Below, in pieces: positions 17,442-25,953 of a stretch of 33,924 bases of DNA. Under the pieces are notes generated by a model. The model did no database searches and was not told the DNA's origin. It worked only from the letters and a program-made list of their open reading frames with translations. This DNA comes from Flavobacteriales bacterium (GTDB lineage: Bacteria > Bacteroidota > Bacteroidia > Flavobacteriales > Flavobacteriaceae). The position numbers and the translations under genes were made by a program. Location of the stretch: NCBI GenBank assembly GCA_013205245.1, contig JABMNH010000027.1, positions 1 through 33,924 of the forward strand, written 5' to 3'. Position 1 is the first letter of the stretch, and the number at the start of each line of letters is the position of its first letter.

Positions 17442-18029
17442 CTACACAGAAAGCGAAAGGATTTTTTTATGAAGATTTTTCACTACAATATTAAGATTTA
17501 CAGTGTTTTCATTTACAATAACGGCATCAGACAATTTGATTTTATCTTCATCTTTCCACTGATTATTAATCCTATCTAAAACCATTTGCCGCGCAACATT
17601 GTCACGATTAATAATTCTATCAATGCGCGTTTCAATATTGGCAGTTACCGTTATAATAAAATCAAACTGAGATGCAGAATTTGTTTCAAATAAAATAGCG
17701 TTTTCATAAATTACATAAGGGGTGCTTTGTTGCGAAACCCAATTTATAAAATGTCTTTTCACTTCAGGGTGTACCAATGCGTTTAAGCGATTTAAATTGG
17801 CTTTGTCAGTAAAAACCAAGTCGGCTAAATATGCCCTATTTAGAGTGTTATTAAGATAGGCTTTATCGCCAAAAGTGGCAGAAATTTTCGATTTTAAAAT
17901 TTCTGATGTCTGCATCAATTTTTTAGCTTCATCATCAGCATAAAAAACAGGAATTCCCAAACTTTCAAAAAGTTTAGCTACAGTAGTTTTACCACTACCA
18001 ATACCTCCTGTTAATCCAACAATAATCAT
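17442..18029 (-). CDS. coaE: Dephospho-CoA kinase
   Basis: Performs the last step of coenzyme A synthesis, ATP-dependent 3'-phosphorylation of dephospho-CoA. The 195-residue protein starts with the P-loop MIIVGLTGGIGSGKTTVA (GGIGSGKT at 8-15), followed by the substrate-contacting YADDEAKKLM and the lid region RIINRDN. Its ATG overlaps the stop of the YbbR gene by 4 bases, indicating translational coupling. The nusB-DUF1573-yajC-YbbR-coaE order matches what I know from other Bacteroidetes. Confidence 0.96.
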   Translation of the reverse strand: MIIVGLTGGIGSGKTTVAKLFESLGIPVFYADDEAKKLMQTSEILKSKISATFGDKAYLNNTLNRAYLADLVFTDKANLNRLNALVHPEVKRHFINWVSQQSTPYVIYENAILFETNSASQFDFIITVTANIETRIDRIINRDNVARQMVLDRINNQWKDEDKIKLSDAVIVNENTVNLNIVVKNLHKKILSLSV

Positions 18030-18994
18030 TCTTTTATTAAATATTCAATTCTATTTGGGGTAAGTGTAACTGCATTTACAAAGGCAGGTTTTGTAATCAA
18101 CCTTGGGATCAAGTAATTTAAACTGTCTTTTAAAGACGTGGCATAATCGCATCGAATAACAAACATAGAAGCGTTTACTTTATTAAAATTAGACAAACTT
18201 ACCTGATATTTAACTGTTACTTCTTTAGGAATCGTTGTTATGGTATGCGATTTTGGTAAGTTTATTATGTCAAAAGTTTTAACGATACGCGTCTCTGTGA
18301 ATTTATCGACAGTGATATTAATTTTAACACTTTTAAGACTGTAATTTAATTTGGGGTTTTTACTGATTTTAAGTGCTACATCATCTTCAAAATTTTCTGC
18401 TAAGTCATTAAATTGTATAGGCGCAGTTTTTACTTCATTTATAGAATCAAGTATTGTTTTTGGCCCTTGAATTAGGACAGAATCTGATGATATAATAATG
18501 GGGCTAGCCAAATTATAACCCGACTTAAAAGTGATATCTAAATCTGGTGTTATTTTTACTTTTTTCTCTGCATTTGAAGTGAGCTTAAAAAAAAGTGTGT
18601 CGGCGGCAACCGCAAGAACCTCAATATCATTTGAAAATTGCAATTGAAAATCTCTTATATGGCTGTTGGGTAAATAAAAATAGGTATCGTTTTTTAGATG
18701 CTGTAAATAAGCAAGATTTATATTAATGTCCTTTCGTTTAAATTGATAAGTTAAAAATTTAAATCCGTGTGCTTTTATTTCTAATTTTAATTTATTTAAA
18801 GGCGTATTTTGTAATACTTTAGACTTCGACAAATTGGAATATGTCAAATTAAATTGCGCAGAACTTATATATTCTTTAGATAAATTAATAAGTAACCAAA
18901 AAAGAAAAGACAAAAACACAAAAAACAAAAACATCTTAATATTCTTATTTTTAAAGAGTAAATCTTTACTGTTATTTAAACGTTGCTTAATCAT
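18026..18994 (-). CDS. YbbR-like domain protein
   Basis: A 322-residue membrane-anchored protein: a short basic cytoplasmic start, one membrane helix (about 20-39, KMFLFFVFLSFLFWLLINLS), then a periplasmic region with YbbR-like beta repeats (for example DITFKSGYNLASPIIISSDSVLIQGPKTILDSI). In Firmicutes the YbbR protein CdaR regulates the c-di-AMP synthase CdaA. No cdaA homologue is in this window, so that role is only a possibility. It overlaps coaE by 4 bases, and a terminator-like hairpin separates it from yajC, so it may be partly uncoupled from the upstream genes. Confidence 0.85.
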   Translation of the reverse strand: MIKQRLNNSKDLLFKNKNIKMFLFFVFLSFLFWLLINLSKEYISSAQFNLTYSNLSKSKVLQNTPLNKLKLEIKAHGFKFLTYQFKRKDININLAYLQHLKNDTYFYLPNSHIRDFQLQFSNDIEVLAVAADTLFFKLTSNAEKKVKITPDLDITFKSGYNLASPIIISSDSVLIQGPKTILDSINEVKTAPIQFNDLAENFEDDVALKISKNPKLNYSLKSVKINITVDKFTETRIVKTFDIINLPKSHTITTIPKEVTVKYQVSLSNFNKVNASMFVIRCDYATSLKDSLNYLIPRLITKPAFVNAVTLTPNRIEYLIKE

Positions 18995-19017
18995 GGGCTA
19001 TTAAAAACATTAAATAT

Positions 19018-19046
19018 ACAAAAAAAGTGAGCCTTAGCTCACTTTT
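19018..19046 (-). terminator. Terminator after yajC
   Basis: On the minus strand a 10-bp stem (AAAAGTGAGC paired with GCTCACTTTT, loop TAAG) is followed by a further T-run. It sits 20 bases after the yajC stop and before the YbbR gene, and is likely to end or attenuate the nusB-DUF1573-yajC transcript. Confidence 0.85.
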
Positions 19047-19066
19047 AAAATCTTTATGAAAGTAAA

Positions 19067-19378
19067 TTATTTTACTTCTTCTTTAGCATATTTCTTACTC
19101 AATTCCATTGAAATTGCAGAACGTTCAAACTTCATTTTACCAGCGCCTGTTTCTACAATAACCGTATTGTCTTTATCTACTATTTCTGATATTTTACCGT
19201 GAATACCACTGGTAGTTATCACTTTAGCACCTTTACTTATTGAGGCTTGAAATTTCTTTTCTAATTTTGATTTTTTAATTTGTGGTCTTATCATAAACAT
19301 ATAGATTACCAAAAACATCAATGGAATCATTATAAAATTACCATAACCACTCGCTTGTAAAAAAATTGTTTGAAACAT
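19067..19378 (-). CDS. yajC: Preprotein translocase subunit YajC
   Basis: Accessory subunit of the SecDF-YajC complex in the inner membrane. The 103-residue protein has a single hydrophobic helix (about 13-33, NFIMIPLMFLVIYMFMIRPQ), the hallmark RPQ-KK junction, and the cytoplasmic small domain KGAKVITTSGIHGKISEIVDKDNTVIVETG. Length and layout are normal for the family. It is 26 bases downstream of the DUF1573 gene and is followed by a terminator. Confidence 0.95.
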   Translation of the reverse strand: MFQTIFLQASGYGNFIMIPLMFLVIYMFMIRPQIKKSKLEKKFQASISKGAKVITTSGIHGKISEIVDKDNTVIVETGAGKMKFERSAISMELSKKYAKEEVK

Positions 19379-19404
19379 ATTGTATTTTTAAAAATTAAAA
19401 TTAA

Positions 19405-19854
19405 TTAGTTGGCAGGTGTTACCTGAGCTGTTATTTTTAGCAATTCTTTTCCGTCTCTTGTATTTGTACTCAAAGTAACGGTTTTGTTTTGTTTGTTTTT
19501 CTTACCACGCGAATTAAATTTTACTTTAATAGTTCCTACCCCACCTGGTTTAATAGGCTCTTTTGGCCATTCTGGAATTGTGCAACCACAAGTGGCAGAA
19601 GCATTAGTGATTATTAAATCTGTTTTACCTGTATTGGTAAAATTAAAAACTGTTTCTACAACATCATTTTCATTAATTGTTCCAAAATCAAAATCCTTTT
19701 TGTCAAAACTCATAACAGGTACCTCGGTATCAAGTTTAAGATCGCGTTCTTGTGCTTTTACCAAATTATCTGATTTAATTTTTGAAGCCACATTTTCTTT
19801 ACAAGAAGCTAAGAATATGATGCTTATCAAAAATAGAATGCTGTATTTTTTCAT
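19405..19854 (-). CDS. DUF1573 domain lipoprotein
   Basis: A 149-residue predicted lipoprotein: signal sequence MKKYSILFLISIIFLASC with the lipobox LASC, then a single immunoglobulin-like DUF1573 domain (FDKKDFDFGTINENDVVETVFNFTNTG...CGCTIPEWP...VKFNSRGKKNKQNKTVTLSTN). The CGC-TIPEWP and FDFGTI motifs are diagnostic. The family is abundant in Bacteroidetes with no firm biochemical role. Its fixed position between nusB and yajC suggests an envelope role. It begins 36 bases after nusB ends. Confidence 0.9.
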   Translation of the reverse strand: MKKYSILFLISIIFLASCKENVASKIKSDNLVKAQERDLKLDTEVPVMSFDKKDFDFGTINENDVVETVFNFTNTGKTDLIITNASATCGCTIPEWPKEPIKPGGVGTIKVKFNSRGKKNKQNKTVTLSTNTRDGKELLKITAQVTPAN

Positions 19855-19890
19855 AATTATTTTTTTAAATGATTTACAAAAATATAAATT

Positions 19891-20829
19891 TTATAGCAAG
19901 CCTCTGCCTACTTTATTAATTTTATTTTGCAATTGGTATTCTTTTAACAATTTATCTAAAACCCCATTTATAAATACGCTACTTTGATTTGTTGAATAAT
20001 CTTTTGCCAATTCTAAATACTCATTTATTGAAACCTTGGTAGGAATTGAAGGAAAATAAATAAACTCGGTCAATGCCATTTTAATAAGAATAAGATCTAA
20101 CTCGGCAATACGTTCACTGTCCCAATTAGGCGTTTTTTCATCAATATCTTTATCAAATTCTTGATGATTTAAAACTGTTTTTCTAAACAATTGAATTGCA
20201 AATTTGGCATCATCTTCATCTTTATACAAATTGTCAATTTTTACTGGTTTGTTTTCTTTAATTGAATGCAATGTTTTTAACACCCATGTATTTACAAACG
20301 GAAAATCATCAACCCAGCCAATATTTATATCTTCTAAAAAATCGTATAATTTCTCATCTGTAGCAACAATATCTGTATAAATAGCATTTACAAAAGCAAG
20401 GTCTTCTTTAAGATTTGATATATCTGAAGCCATATAATCTTTATAAATACTGCTTTCTTCGATAGACTTCCAAATATTCTTGATGTATTTATTGTTTAAA
20501 GTCCATAAATCTAATTTATGCACAGACATAAAGGCTAAATAAGATTTACTGTTTTCAATACCTAAAAACACCCTATTATCAATAAATTTTTTGTTGGGAT
20601 TTAGCTCATTAGATGTAGCTAAGTGTTTCTTTTTAGAAATATCAATAATTCTTGAAGATTCCTTTTTTAGCTCTAACAACAAATTGAGCATAAGTACAGA
20701 CAACTCTTGTAACTTATCAATATTGGAATTTAGGAATTTCTCTTCGGATGTTAAGTCCTGATTTTTAGACTGAAAAAATGCATAAACCGACTGCATTACT
20801 TTAATTCTTATATGTCTTCTATTGATCAT
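19891..20829 (-). CDS. nusB: Transcription antitermination protein NusB
   Basis: NusB binds boxA RNA with NusE (S10) for rRNA antitermination. The 312-residue product begins MINRRHIRIKVMQSVYAFFQS, the RNA-binding start common to Bacteroidetes NusB. A long insert leads to the C-terminal NusB core (about 180-305: NWDSERIAELDLILIKMALTEFIYFPSIPTKVSINEYLELAKDYS, then FINGVLDKLLKEY). The length is about twice that of E. coli NusB, as usual in this phylum. The frame extends to 20940, but the extra 37 residues are not NusB-like. A TAnnTTTG match on the minus strand (20891-20884, TATTTTTG) lies inside that extension and also favours 20829. Confidence 0.93.
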   Translation of the reverse strand: MINRRHIRIKVMQSVYAFFQSKNQDLTSEEKFLNSNIDKLQELSVLMLNLLLELKKESSRIIDISKKKHLATSNELNPNKKFIDNRVFLGIENSKSYLAFMSVHKLDLWTLNNKYIKNIWKSIEESSIYKDYMASDISNLKEDLAFVNAIYTDIVATDEKLYDFLEDINIGWVDDFPFVNTWVLKTLHSIKENKPVKIDNLYKDEDDAKFAIQLFRKTVLNHQEFDKDIDEKTPNWDSERIAELDLILIKMALTEFIYFPSIPTKVSINEYLELAKDYSTNQSSVFINGVLDKLLKEYQLQNKINKVGRGLL

Positions 20830-21075
20830 ATTAATGGTAACAAGAACGTTTATAAAAATGTGAAAATTTAGTTTTTCACGCAGCAAAAATAAACAATAAA
20901 TTGAATTTAATCCTTTTAATTTTAACTTCATTTTTAACAACTAGTTATAGAATAATTTTTGACAAAATATTAAATTCAGAATTATAAAACACAGTCATAA
21001 ATATTATCTGCCCTATATTAGTTTGTCATTAAACTTGTATCTTCGCAGTTAAAATAAAATTCTTTTTTTAAAAAT

Positions 21076-22830
21076 TTGAAAGCACTAAAATACCTTAATA
21101 AATACTTTAAAAAATACCGTTATCGTTTAGCGCTTGGCATAACTTTTAGCATTATTGCTCAGGTTTTCGCTTTGGTTACACCGCGTTTAATTGGCCAATC
21201 GTTAAAAGTTGTTGAACAATATCAAAAAGGTCAAATTAATGATTTGGCAGATGTTAAACATCAATTATTAATAAATATCGTCATTATAATTGGCGCTATT
21301 ATAGCCGCTGGTATTTTTACTTTTGGCATGCGTCAAATGATTATTGTGATGTCTCGCTATATAGAATTCGACCTTAAAAACGAAATCTACGAACAGTACC
21401 AAAGACTCTCTCTTAATTTTTACAAAAAAAATAAGACAGGCGATTTAATGAACCGCATTAGCGAAGATGTGTCAAAAGTGCGTATGTATTTTGGACCTGC
21501 CATTATGTATTCAATAAATATGCTAACGCTATTTATTGTTGTGATATCTAACATGGTACGTATAGATTTACAACTGACATTATACACTCTAATTCCCCTT
21601 CCTTTTTTATCTGCCGCTATATATATTTTAAGCAGTGTTATAAATAAACGAAGTACCATTGTGCAACAATACCTTTCAAAACTAACAGCTTATGCGCAAG
21701 AAACCTTTTCTGGAATCAATGTGATTAAAGCCTATGGCATAGAATCTAAAAATTATGATGAATTTGATGATTTAGCCAACATCAGTAAAGAAAAAAATAT
21801 TTCTTTATTTAAAGCACAAGCGCTGTTTTTCCCTTTGATGATTTTACTCATAGGCATGAGCAATGTTTTTGTTATTTATTTTGGGGGCATGCAATATATA
21901 AGTGGCAAAATTGAGAGTCTGAGCATAATAGCCGAATTTATTATTTACATAAATATGCTTACTTGGCCAGTGGCTGTTGTGGGTTGGGTGTCTTCTATGG
22001 TGCAACAAGCCGAAGCTTCTCAAAAACGTATTAATGAGTTTTTAGAAGTAAAACCAGAAATTGAAAACAATCAATTAAATCCGAATAAAATAAACGGTAC
22101 AATCGCATTTAAAAATGTGAGTTTTACTTATGACGATACAAACATTACAGCTTTAAAAAATGTGAGTTTTAAAATAGAAGCCGGAAAAACATTGGCTATT
22201 TTAGGAAAAACAGGTTCTGGTAAATCTACCGTCATAAATTTAATGGCACGTTTGTACGATATTGATAAAGGCGAAATCTTAATTGACGGCATCCCCATTA
22301 AAGAAATCAATTTGAAAAGTTTGAGAGAAAGTATTGGATTTGTGCCCCAAGATTCCTTTTTATTTTCAGACACCATTGCCAATAATATCCGCTTTGGCGA
22401 CGAAGAAGCAACAAGCGACAGCATTATAAATGCCGCAAAACAAGCAAATATCCATCAAAATATCGCAGACTTTAAAAACAATTATCAAACATTGGTTGGC
22501 GAACGTGGCGTGACCTTATCTGGCGGTCAAAAACAACGTGTTTCTATTGCGCGCGCCTTAATAAAAGACTCCAATATTTTAATTTTAGACGATTGTTTAA
22601 GTGCTGTAGATACAGAAACCGAAGAAAAAATATTGTCAAATCTCAACAAACTCATCCATCATAAAACAGCTATTATTGTAAGTCACCGCGCATCGTCGGT
22701 TAAAAATGCAGATACCATTATTGTACTAGATGAAGGCCGTGTTATTCAGACAGGTACACATTTAGAATTGGTAAATATACCTGGTTATTATCAAGATTTA
22801 TACAACCATCAATCGGCCGAACACGTCTAA
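21076..22830 (+). CDS. ABC exporter, fused permease and ATPase (half-transporter)
   Basis: A 584-residue type IV ABC half-exporter of the MsbA/multidrug group in the inner membrane. The membrane domain has about six helices over residues 15-305. The ATPase domain has Walker A GKTGSGKS at 377-384, Q-loop FVPQDSF, signature LSGGQ at 481-485, Walker B ILILDD and the H-loop SHRAS. The residue after the Walker B Asp is Asp506 (codon 22591-22593) where an active site needs Glu; the DDCLSAVD form is typical of the degenerate half of heterodimeric exporters. The start is TTG 21076: an in-frame TAA lies at 21055-21057 and no ATG falls between. A TATCTTCG (21038-21045) one mismatch from TAnnTTTG is a possible promoter. 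It converges on and overlaps the cysteine desulfurase gene by 4 bases. Confidence 0.94.
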   Translation: MKALKYLNKYFKKYRYRLALGITFSIIAQVFALVTPRLIGQSLKVVEQYQKGQINDLADVKHQLLINIVIIIGAIIAAGIFTFGMRQMIIVMSRYIEFDLKNEIYEQYQRLSLNFYKKNKTGDLMNRISEDVSKVRMYFGPAIMYSINMLTLFIVVISNMVRIDLQLTLYTLIPLPFLSAAIYILSSVINKRSTIVQQYLSKLTAYAQETFSGINVIKAYGIESKNYDEFDDLANISKEKNISLFKAQALFFPLMILLIGMSNVFVIYFGGMQYISGKIESLSIIAEFIIYINMLTWPVAVVGWVSSMVQQAEASQKRINEFLEVKPEIENNQLNPNKINGTIAFKNVSFTYDDTNITALKNVSFKIEAGKTLAILGKTGSGKSTVINLMARLYDIDKGEILIDGIPIKEINLKSLRESIGFVPQDSFLFSDTIANNIRFGDEEATSDSIINAAKQANIHQNIADFKNNYQTLVGERGVTLSGGQKQRVSIARALIKDSNILILDDCLSAVDTETEEKILSNLNKLIHHKTAIIVSHRASSVKNADTIIVLDEGRVIQTGTHLELVNIPGYYQDLYNHQSAEHV

Positions 22831-23960
22831 TTTAATAAGGTTTTCAAGATTAAAATTGTGTAATCAACCTCCGCCAAGGTATTGAATTTACTAAATGAAA
22901 ATCTGACGGAACTTTTTTGCGCTTCCGCGGATGATAAAATGGCTTGTAAAACATGTGAGCCTTTAGAACTCCCACTCTGGCACGCACTTCCACCCGAAGC
23001 CGCAATGCCTTTTAAATCGAGTTTAAATAAAAGCATGGGTATTTCTTTAGAAAACCGCACACTTAAAGTGACATAAGAACTTTTTTTTAAATCGGCACTC
23101 AAACCATTGAATTGAACATCTGGAATTATTTCTTTGAGCTTTTCAACAAAATATTTTTTTAAATGACTGACGTATGCCTGGTCTTTTTCAAGATCTTTTA
23201 TTGCCAAATCAAAAGCCAATGCCATACCAGCAATACTGTGTGTATTTTCTGTACCTGCACGGGCACCATGTTCTTGCTCACCGCCTATTAATAAAGGTTT
23301 TATGCCATATTTTTTTCTCATGAATGCAAAACCAACACCTTTTGGTCCGTGGAATTTATGGGCACTTGCCGCAATAAAATCGACAGGTATGTCTTCTAAA
23401 TTGATATCGTAATGGGCAATGGCCTGAACGGTATCAGAATGGAAATAGGCATCATACGTTTTACACAAATCGGCAACCGTTTTTAACGGTAACAAATTGG
23501 CAATTTCATTGTTGATATACATCAAACTTACCAGCGTTTTTTGAGTGGTGTCTTTTAATAAACTTTCGAGATAAGTCAAATCAACAGCGCCATTTTCGGT
23601 AAGATTGACATTGCAAACTTCTGTATCATAATCCGCTTTAAGCGCATCAATCATATGCAATACTGCATGATGTTCTACAGTTGATGAGATAATGCGTTTG
23701 ACGCCTAAATTTTCTACGGCATTGCGCAATATTAAATTATCGGCTTCGCTGCCACCTGCTGTGAAAATAATTTCGTTTGGCGCACATTTTAAATTTTTGG
23801 CAATTGATTTGCGGGCGCTTTCAACCAAATTCTTGGCGTGTCTTCCAAATTGGTGACTGGAAGATGGATTCCCAAAATTTATCGCCATTTGTTGCGATAT
23901 GTCTTTTATCACATCAGGATGTAAAGGTGTGGTTGCCGCATTATCAAAATAGACTTTCAT
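22827..23960 (-). CDS. Cysteine desulfurase, IscS/NifS-like
   Basis: PLP-dependent enzyme that releases sulfur from cysteine as an enzyme-bound persulfide for Fe-S cluster or thiolation pathways. The 377-residue protein shows the class V aminotransferase layout: YFDNAATTPLHPDV start, NPSSSHQFGR, TAGGSEADNLIL, the PLP-binding Lys202 in SAHKFHGPKG, and the catalytic Cys327 in GGSACQSGSSKGSHVL. No iscU or other Fe-S gene is adjacent, so it may serve tRNA thiolation or another acceptor. It precedes nothing else on its strand, lies 9 bases after lysS, and may be co-transcribed with it. Confidence 0.94.
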   Translation of the reverse strand: MKVYFDNAATTPLHPDVIKDISQQMAINFGNPSSSHQFGRHAKNLVESARKSIAKNLKCAPNEIIFTAGGSEADNLILRNAVENLGVKRIISSTVEHHAVLHMIDALKADYDTEVCNVNLTENGAVDLTYLESLLKDTTQKTLVSLMYINNEIANLLPLKTVADLCKTYDAYFHSDTVQAIAHYDINLEDIPVDFIAASAHKFHGPKGVGFAFMRKKYGIKPLLIGGEQEHGARAGTENTHSIAGMALAFDLAIKDLEKDQAYVSHLKKYFVEKLKEIIPDVQFNGLSADLKKSSYVTLSVRFSKEIPMLLFKLDLKGIAASGGSACQSGSSKGSHVLQAILSSAEAQKSSVRFSFSKFNTLAEVDYTILILKTLLN

Positions 23961-23969
23961 TTGGTTAAA

Positions 23970-25664
23970 TTAAACAAGAACCACAAACAAACCTTCTGTG
24001 GTTTTAGTCACTTTGGCTAAATTGTGTTTGGTCAATCCTTTAATCGTTTTATCCCATTGTTTGTTACTCAAACCACTTTGTGATTTTAAATCGGCTAACA
24101 AAATAGGACTATTTGATTTTAAGGTATTTAAAACAGCTTTTTCGTCTTCACTCATTTCAACTGCTTTTTTCTCTGGTTTCATTTGCGGGAAAAAGAGCAC
24201 TTCTTGAATAGACGCATTGTTGGTCATAAACATAGTTAAACGATCAATGCCTATGCCAATACCAGATGTTGGTGGCATGCCATATTCTAAAGCGCGTACA
24301 AAATCTTGATCTATAAACATCGCTTCATCATCACCTTTTTTAGCTAATTTTAATTGCTCTTCAAAACGTTCTTTTTGGTCTATTGGATCGTTTAATTCTG
24401 AATAGGCATTTGCCAACTCTTTTCCTGCAACCATTAATTCAAAACGTTCTGTTAGTCTTGGGTCATCGCGATGTTCTTTACATAACGGACTCATTTCTTT
24501 TGGGTAATCTGTGATAAAAGTTGGTTGTATATAGAGGTGTTCACATTTCTCGCCAAACAGTTCGTCGATCATTTTACCTACACCCATAGTTTCATCTGCA
24601 GCAATACCTACTTGTTTACAAACATCGCGTAAAGCGGCTTCATCCATACCCGAAACATCAAAACCCGTATGAATTTTAATGGCTTCTAAAATGGGCACAC
24701 GCGGATATGGCGCTTTAAAATTAATTTGATGTTCTCCAAAAGTCACTGTTGTATTGTTATTAGAATCTAAAGCAACTTTTTCTAATAATTGCTCTGTCAT
24801 ATCCATCATCCAGTTGTAATCTTTGTAGGCAACATAAAGTTCTACTTGCGTAAACTCAGGATTATGCGTGCGATCCATGCCTTCATTCCGGAAATCTTTG
24901 GCGAATTCGTAGACCGCATCAAAACCACCAATAATCAGGCGTTTCAAATACAATTCATTGGCAATTCTTAAATACAAAGGCATATTTAAAGCATTGTGAT
25001 GTGTAACAAATGGACTTGCTGCGGCACCTCCAGGAATTGATTGTAAAATAGGTGTTTCTACTTCTAAATAATCGCGCTCGTTAAAAAACTGACGGATGGT
25101 ATTGGTGATTTTTGTACGTTTAATAAAAGTCTCTTTTACAAAATCATTGACAATTAAATCTACATAACGTTGGCGATAACGCATCTCAGGATCGCTAAAA
25201 GCATCGTGGATATTGCCATCGGCATCCTTTTTAACAATAGGGATAGGTCTCAAAGATTTTGAAAGCACCGTTATCTCTTTGGCTTTAATTGATATTTCGC
25301 CAACTTTGGTTTTAAAAACTTCGCCTTTTACACCAATAATATCGCCAATATCAAGCAAATGTTTAAAGACTTCGTTATAAAGTGTTTTATCATCATCGGG
25401 TGCAATTTCATCACGATTTACATAAATTTGCATGTTACCAGAGGCGTCTTTAAGACCAGTAAACGATGCCTTTCCCATAATACGACGGCTCATCATTCGG
25501 CCCGCAATAACCACTTCTTGACCTTCGAACTTATCAAAATTTTCTAATAATTCCTTTACGTGATTGGTGGTTACAAATTGTGCGGCAGGATACGGATTAA
25601 TACCTAATTCGCGCAAGCGTTTTAACGATGTTCTTCTAACAATTTCTTGTTCTGATAACTGCAT
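23970..25664 (-). CDS. lysS: Lysyl-tRNA synthetase, class II
   Basis: Charges tRNA-Lys. The 564-residue protein has an N-terminal OB-fold anticodon-binding domain (about 45-150, including VVIAGRMMSRRIMGKASFTGLKD) and a class II catalytic core. Motif 2 is RNEGMDRTHNPEFTQVE, and motif 3 is PPTSGIGIGIDRLTMFM. A C-terminal extension of about 65 residues after FFPQMKPEKK, ending in a winged-helix-like segment, is usual in Bacteroidetes LysS. The frame runs to 25700, but a TAnnTTTG match (minus strand, 25705-25698) overlaps that codon, so the MQLSEQEI start at 25664 is preferred. It is divergent from yqaE-lipB. Confidence 0.96.
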   Translation of the reverse strand: MQLSEQEIVRRTSLKRLRELGINPYPAAQFVTTNHVKELLENFDKFEGQEVVIAGRMMSRRIMGKASFTGLKDASGNMQIYVNRDEIAPDDDKTLYNEVFKHLLDIGDIIGVKGEVFKTKVGEISIKAKEITVLSKSLRPIPIVKKDADGNIHDAFSDPEMRYRQRYVDLIVNDFVKETFIKRTKITNTIRQFFNERDYLEVETPILQSIPGGAAASPFVTHHNALNMPLYLRIANELYLKRLIIGGFDAVYEFAKDFRNEGMDRTHNPEFTQVELYVAYKDYNWMMDMTEQLLEKVALDSNNNTTVTFGEHQINFKAPYPRVPILEAIKIHTGFDVSGMDEAALRDVCKQVGIAADETMGVGKMIDELFGEKCEHLYIQPTFITDYPKEMSPLCKEHRDDPRLTERFELMVAGKELANAYSELNDPIDQKERFEEQLKLAKKGDDEAMFIDQDFVRALEYGMPPTSGIGIGIDRLTMFMTNNASIQEVLFFPQMKPEKKAVEMSEDEKAVLNTLKSNSPILLADLKSQSGLSNKQWDKTIKGLTKHNLAKVTKTTEGLFVVLV

Positions 25665-25697
25665 AATATCAAATAATTTAAGGCTTTTTAAAGCTGG

Positions 25698-25722
25698 CAA
25701 AGATAATTTTTATGCAAATATA
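25698..25722 (-). promoter_or_regulatory. Two candidate -7 elements for lysS
   Basis: On the minus strand TATCTTTG (25705-25698) and TATATTTG (25722-25715) both match TAnnTTTG exactly, 33 and 50 bases before ATG 25664. Neither has a clear TTTG -33 box. Two exact matches in one short divergent region make a real promoter here more likely than for single hits. Confidence 0.5.
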
Positions 25723-25794
25723 ATTAAATAAATGCTGTACATATTTTAACTTTTATACTTAGATATTTTTTTAGACCTTTGAAAAAAAGATATT

Positions 25795-25953
25795 ATGAGT
25801 TTTTGGCGTGTTATATTGGCAATTTTTTGTCCGCCTCTTGCAGTAATTGGCAAAGGTTGTGGCTCAATTCTTATTGTTTTTCTGTTAACCTTAGCGGGAT
25901 GGGTACCTGGTGTTATTGCCGCTTTAATAATACTGAACAATCCTGACCGATAA
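25795..25953 (+). CDS. YqaE/Pmp3-family small membrane protein
   Basis: A 52-residue hydrophobic protein: MSFWRVILAIFCPPLAVIGK, then GCGSILIVFLLTLAGWVPGVIAALIILNNPDR. The FCPPLAV, the Gly-rich turn and the LT-AGW-PG-I-A motif identify the YqaE/Pmp3 (stress-induced, two-helix) family, members of which affect membrane potential and salt tolerance in yeast and plants; the bacterial role is unclear. Its TAA overlaps the lipB ATG by one base (TAATG), so translation is probably coupled. This spacing, and lysS divergent upstream, is a neighbourhood I recognise from Flavobacteria. Confidence 0.92.
   Translation: MSFWRVILAIFCPPLAVIGKGCGSILIVFLLTLAGWVPGVIAALIILNNPDR

Noticed and set aside
19484..19987. 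167-codon plus-strand open frame opposite the DUF1573 gene and the end of nusB
   Set aside because: Antisense shadow of two well-supported genes, with low-complexity sequence and no recognisable domain.
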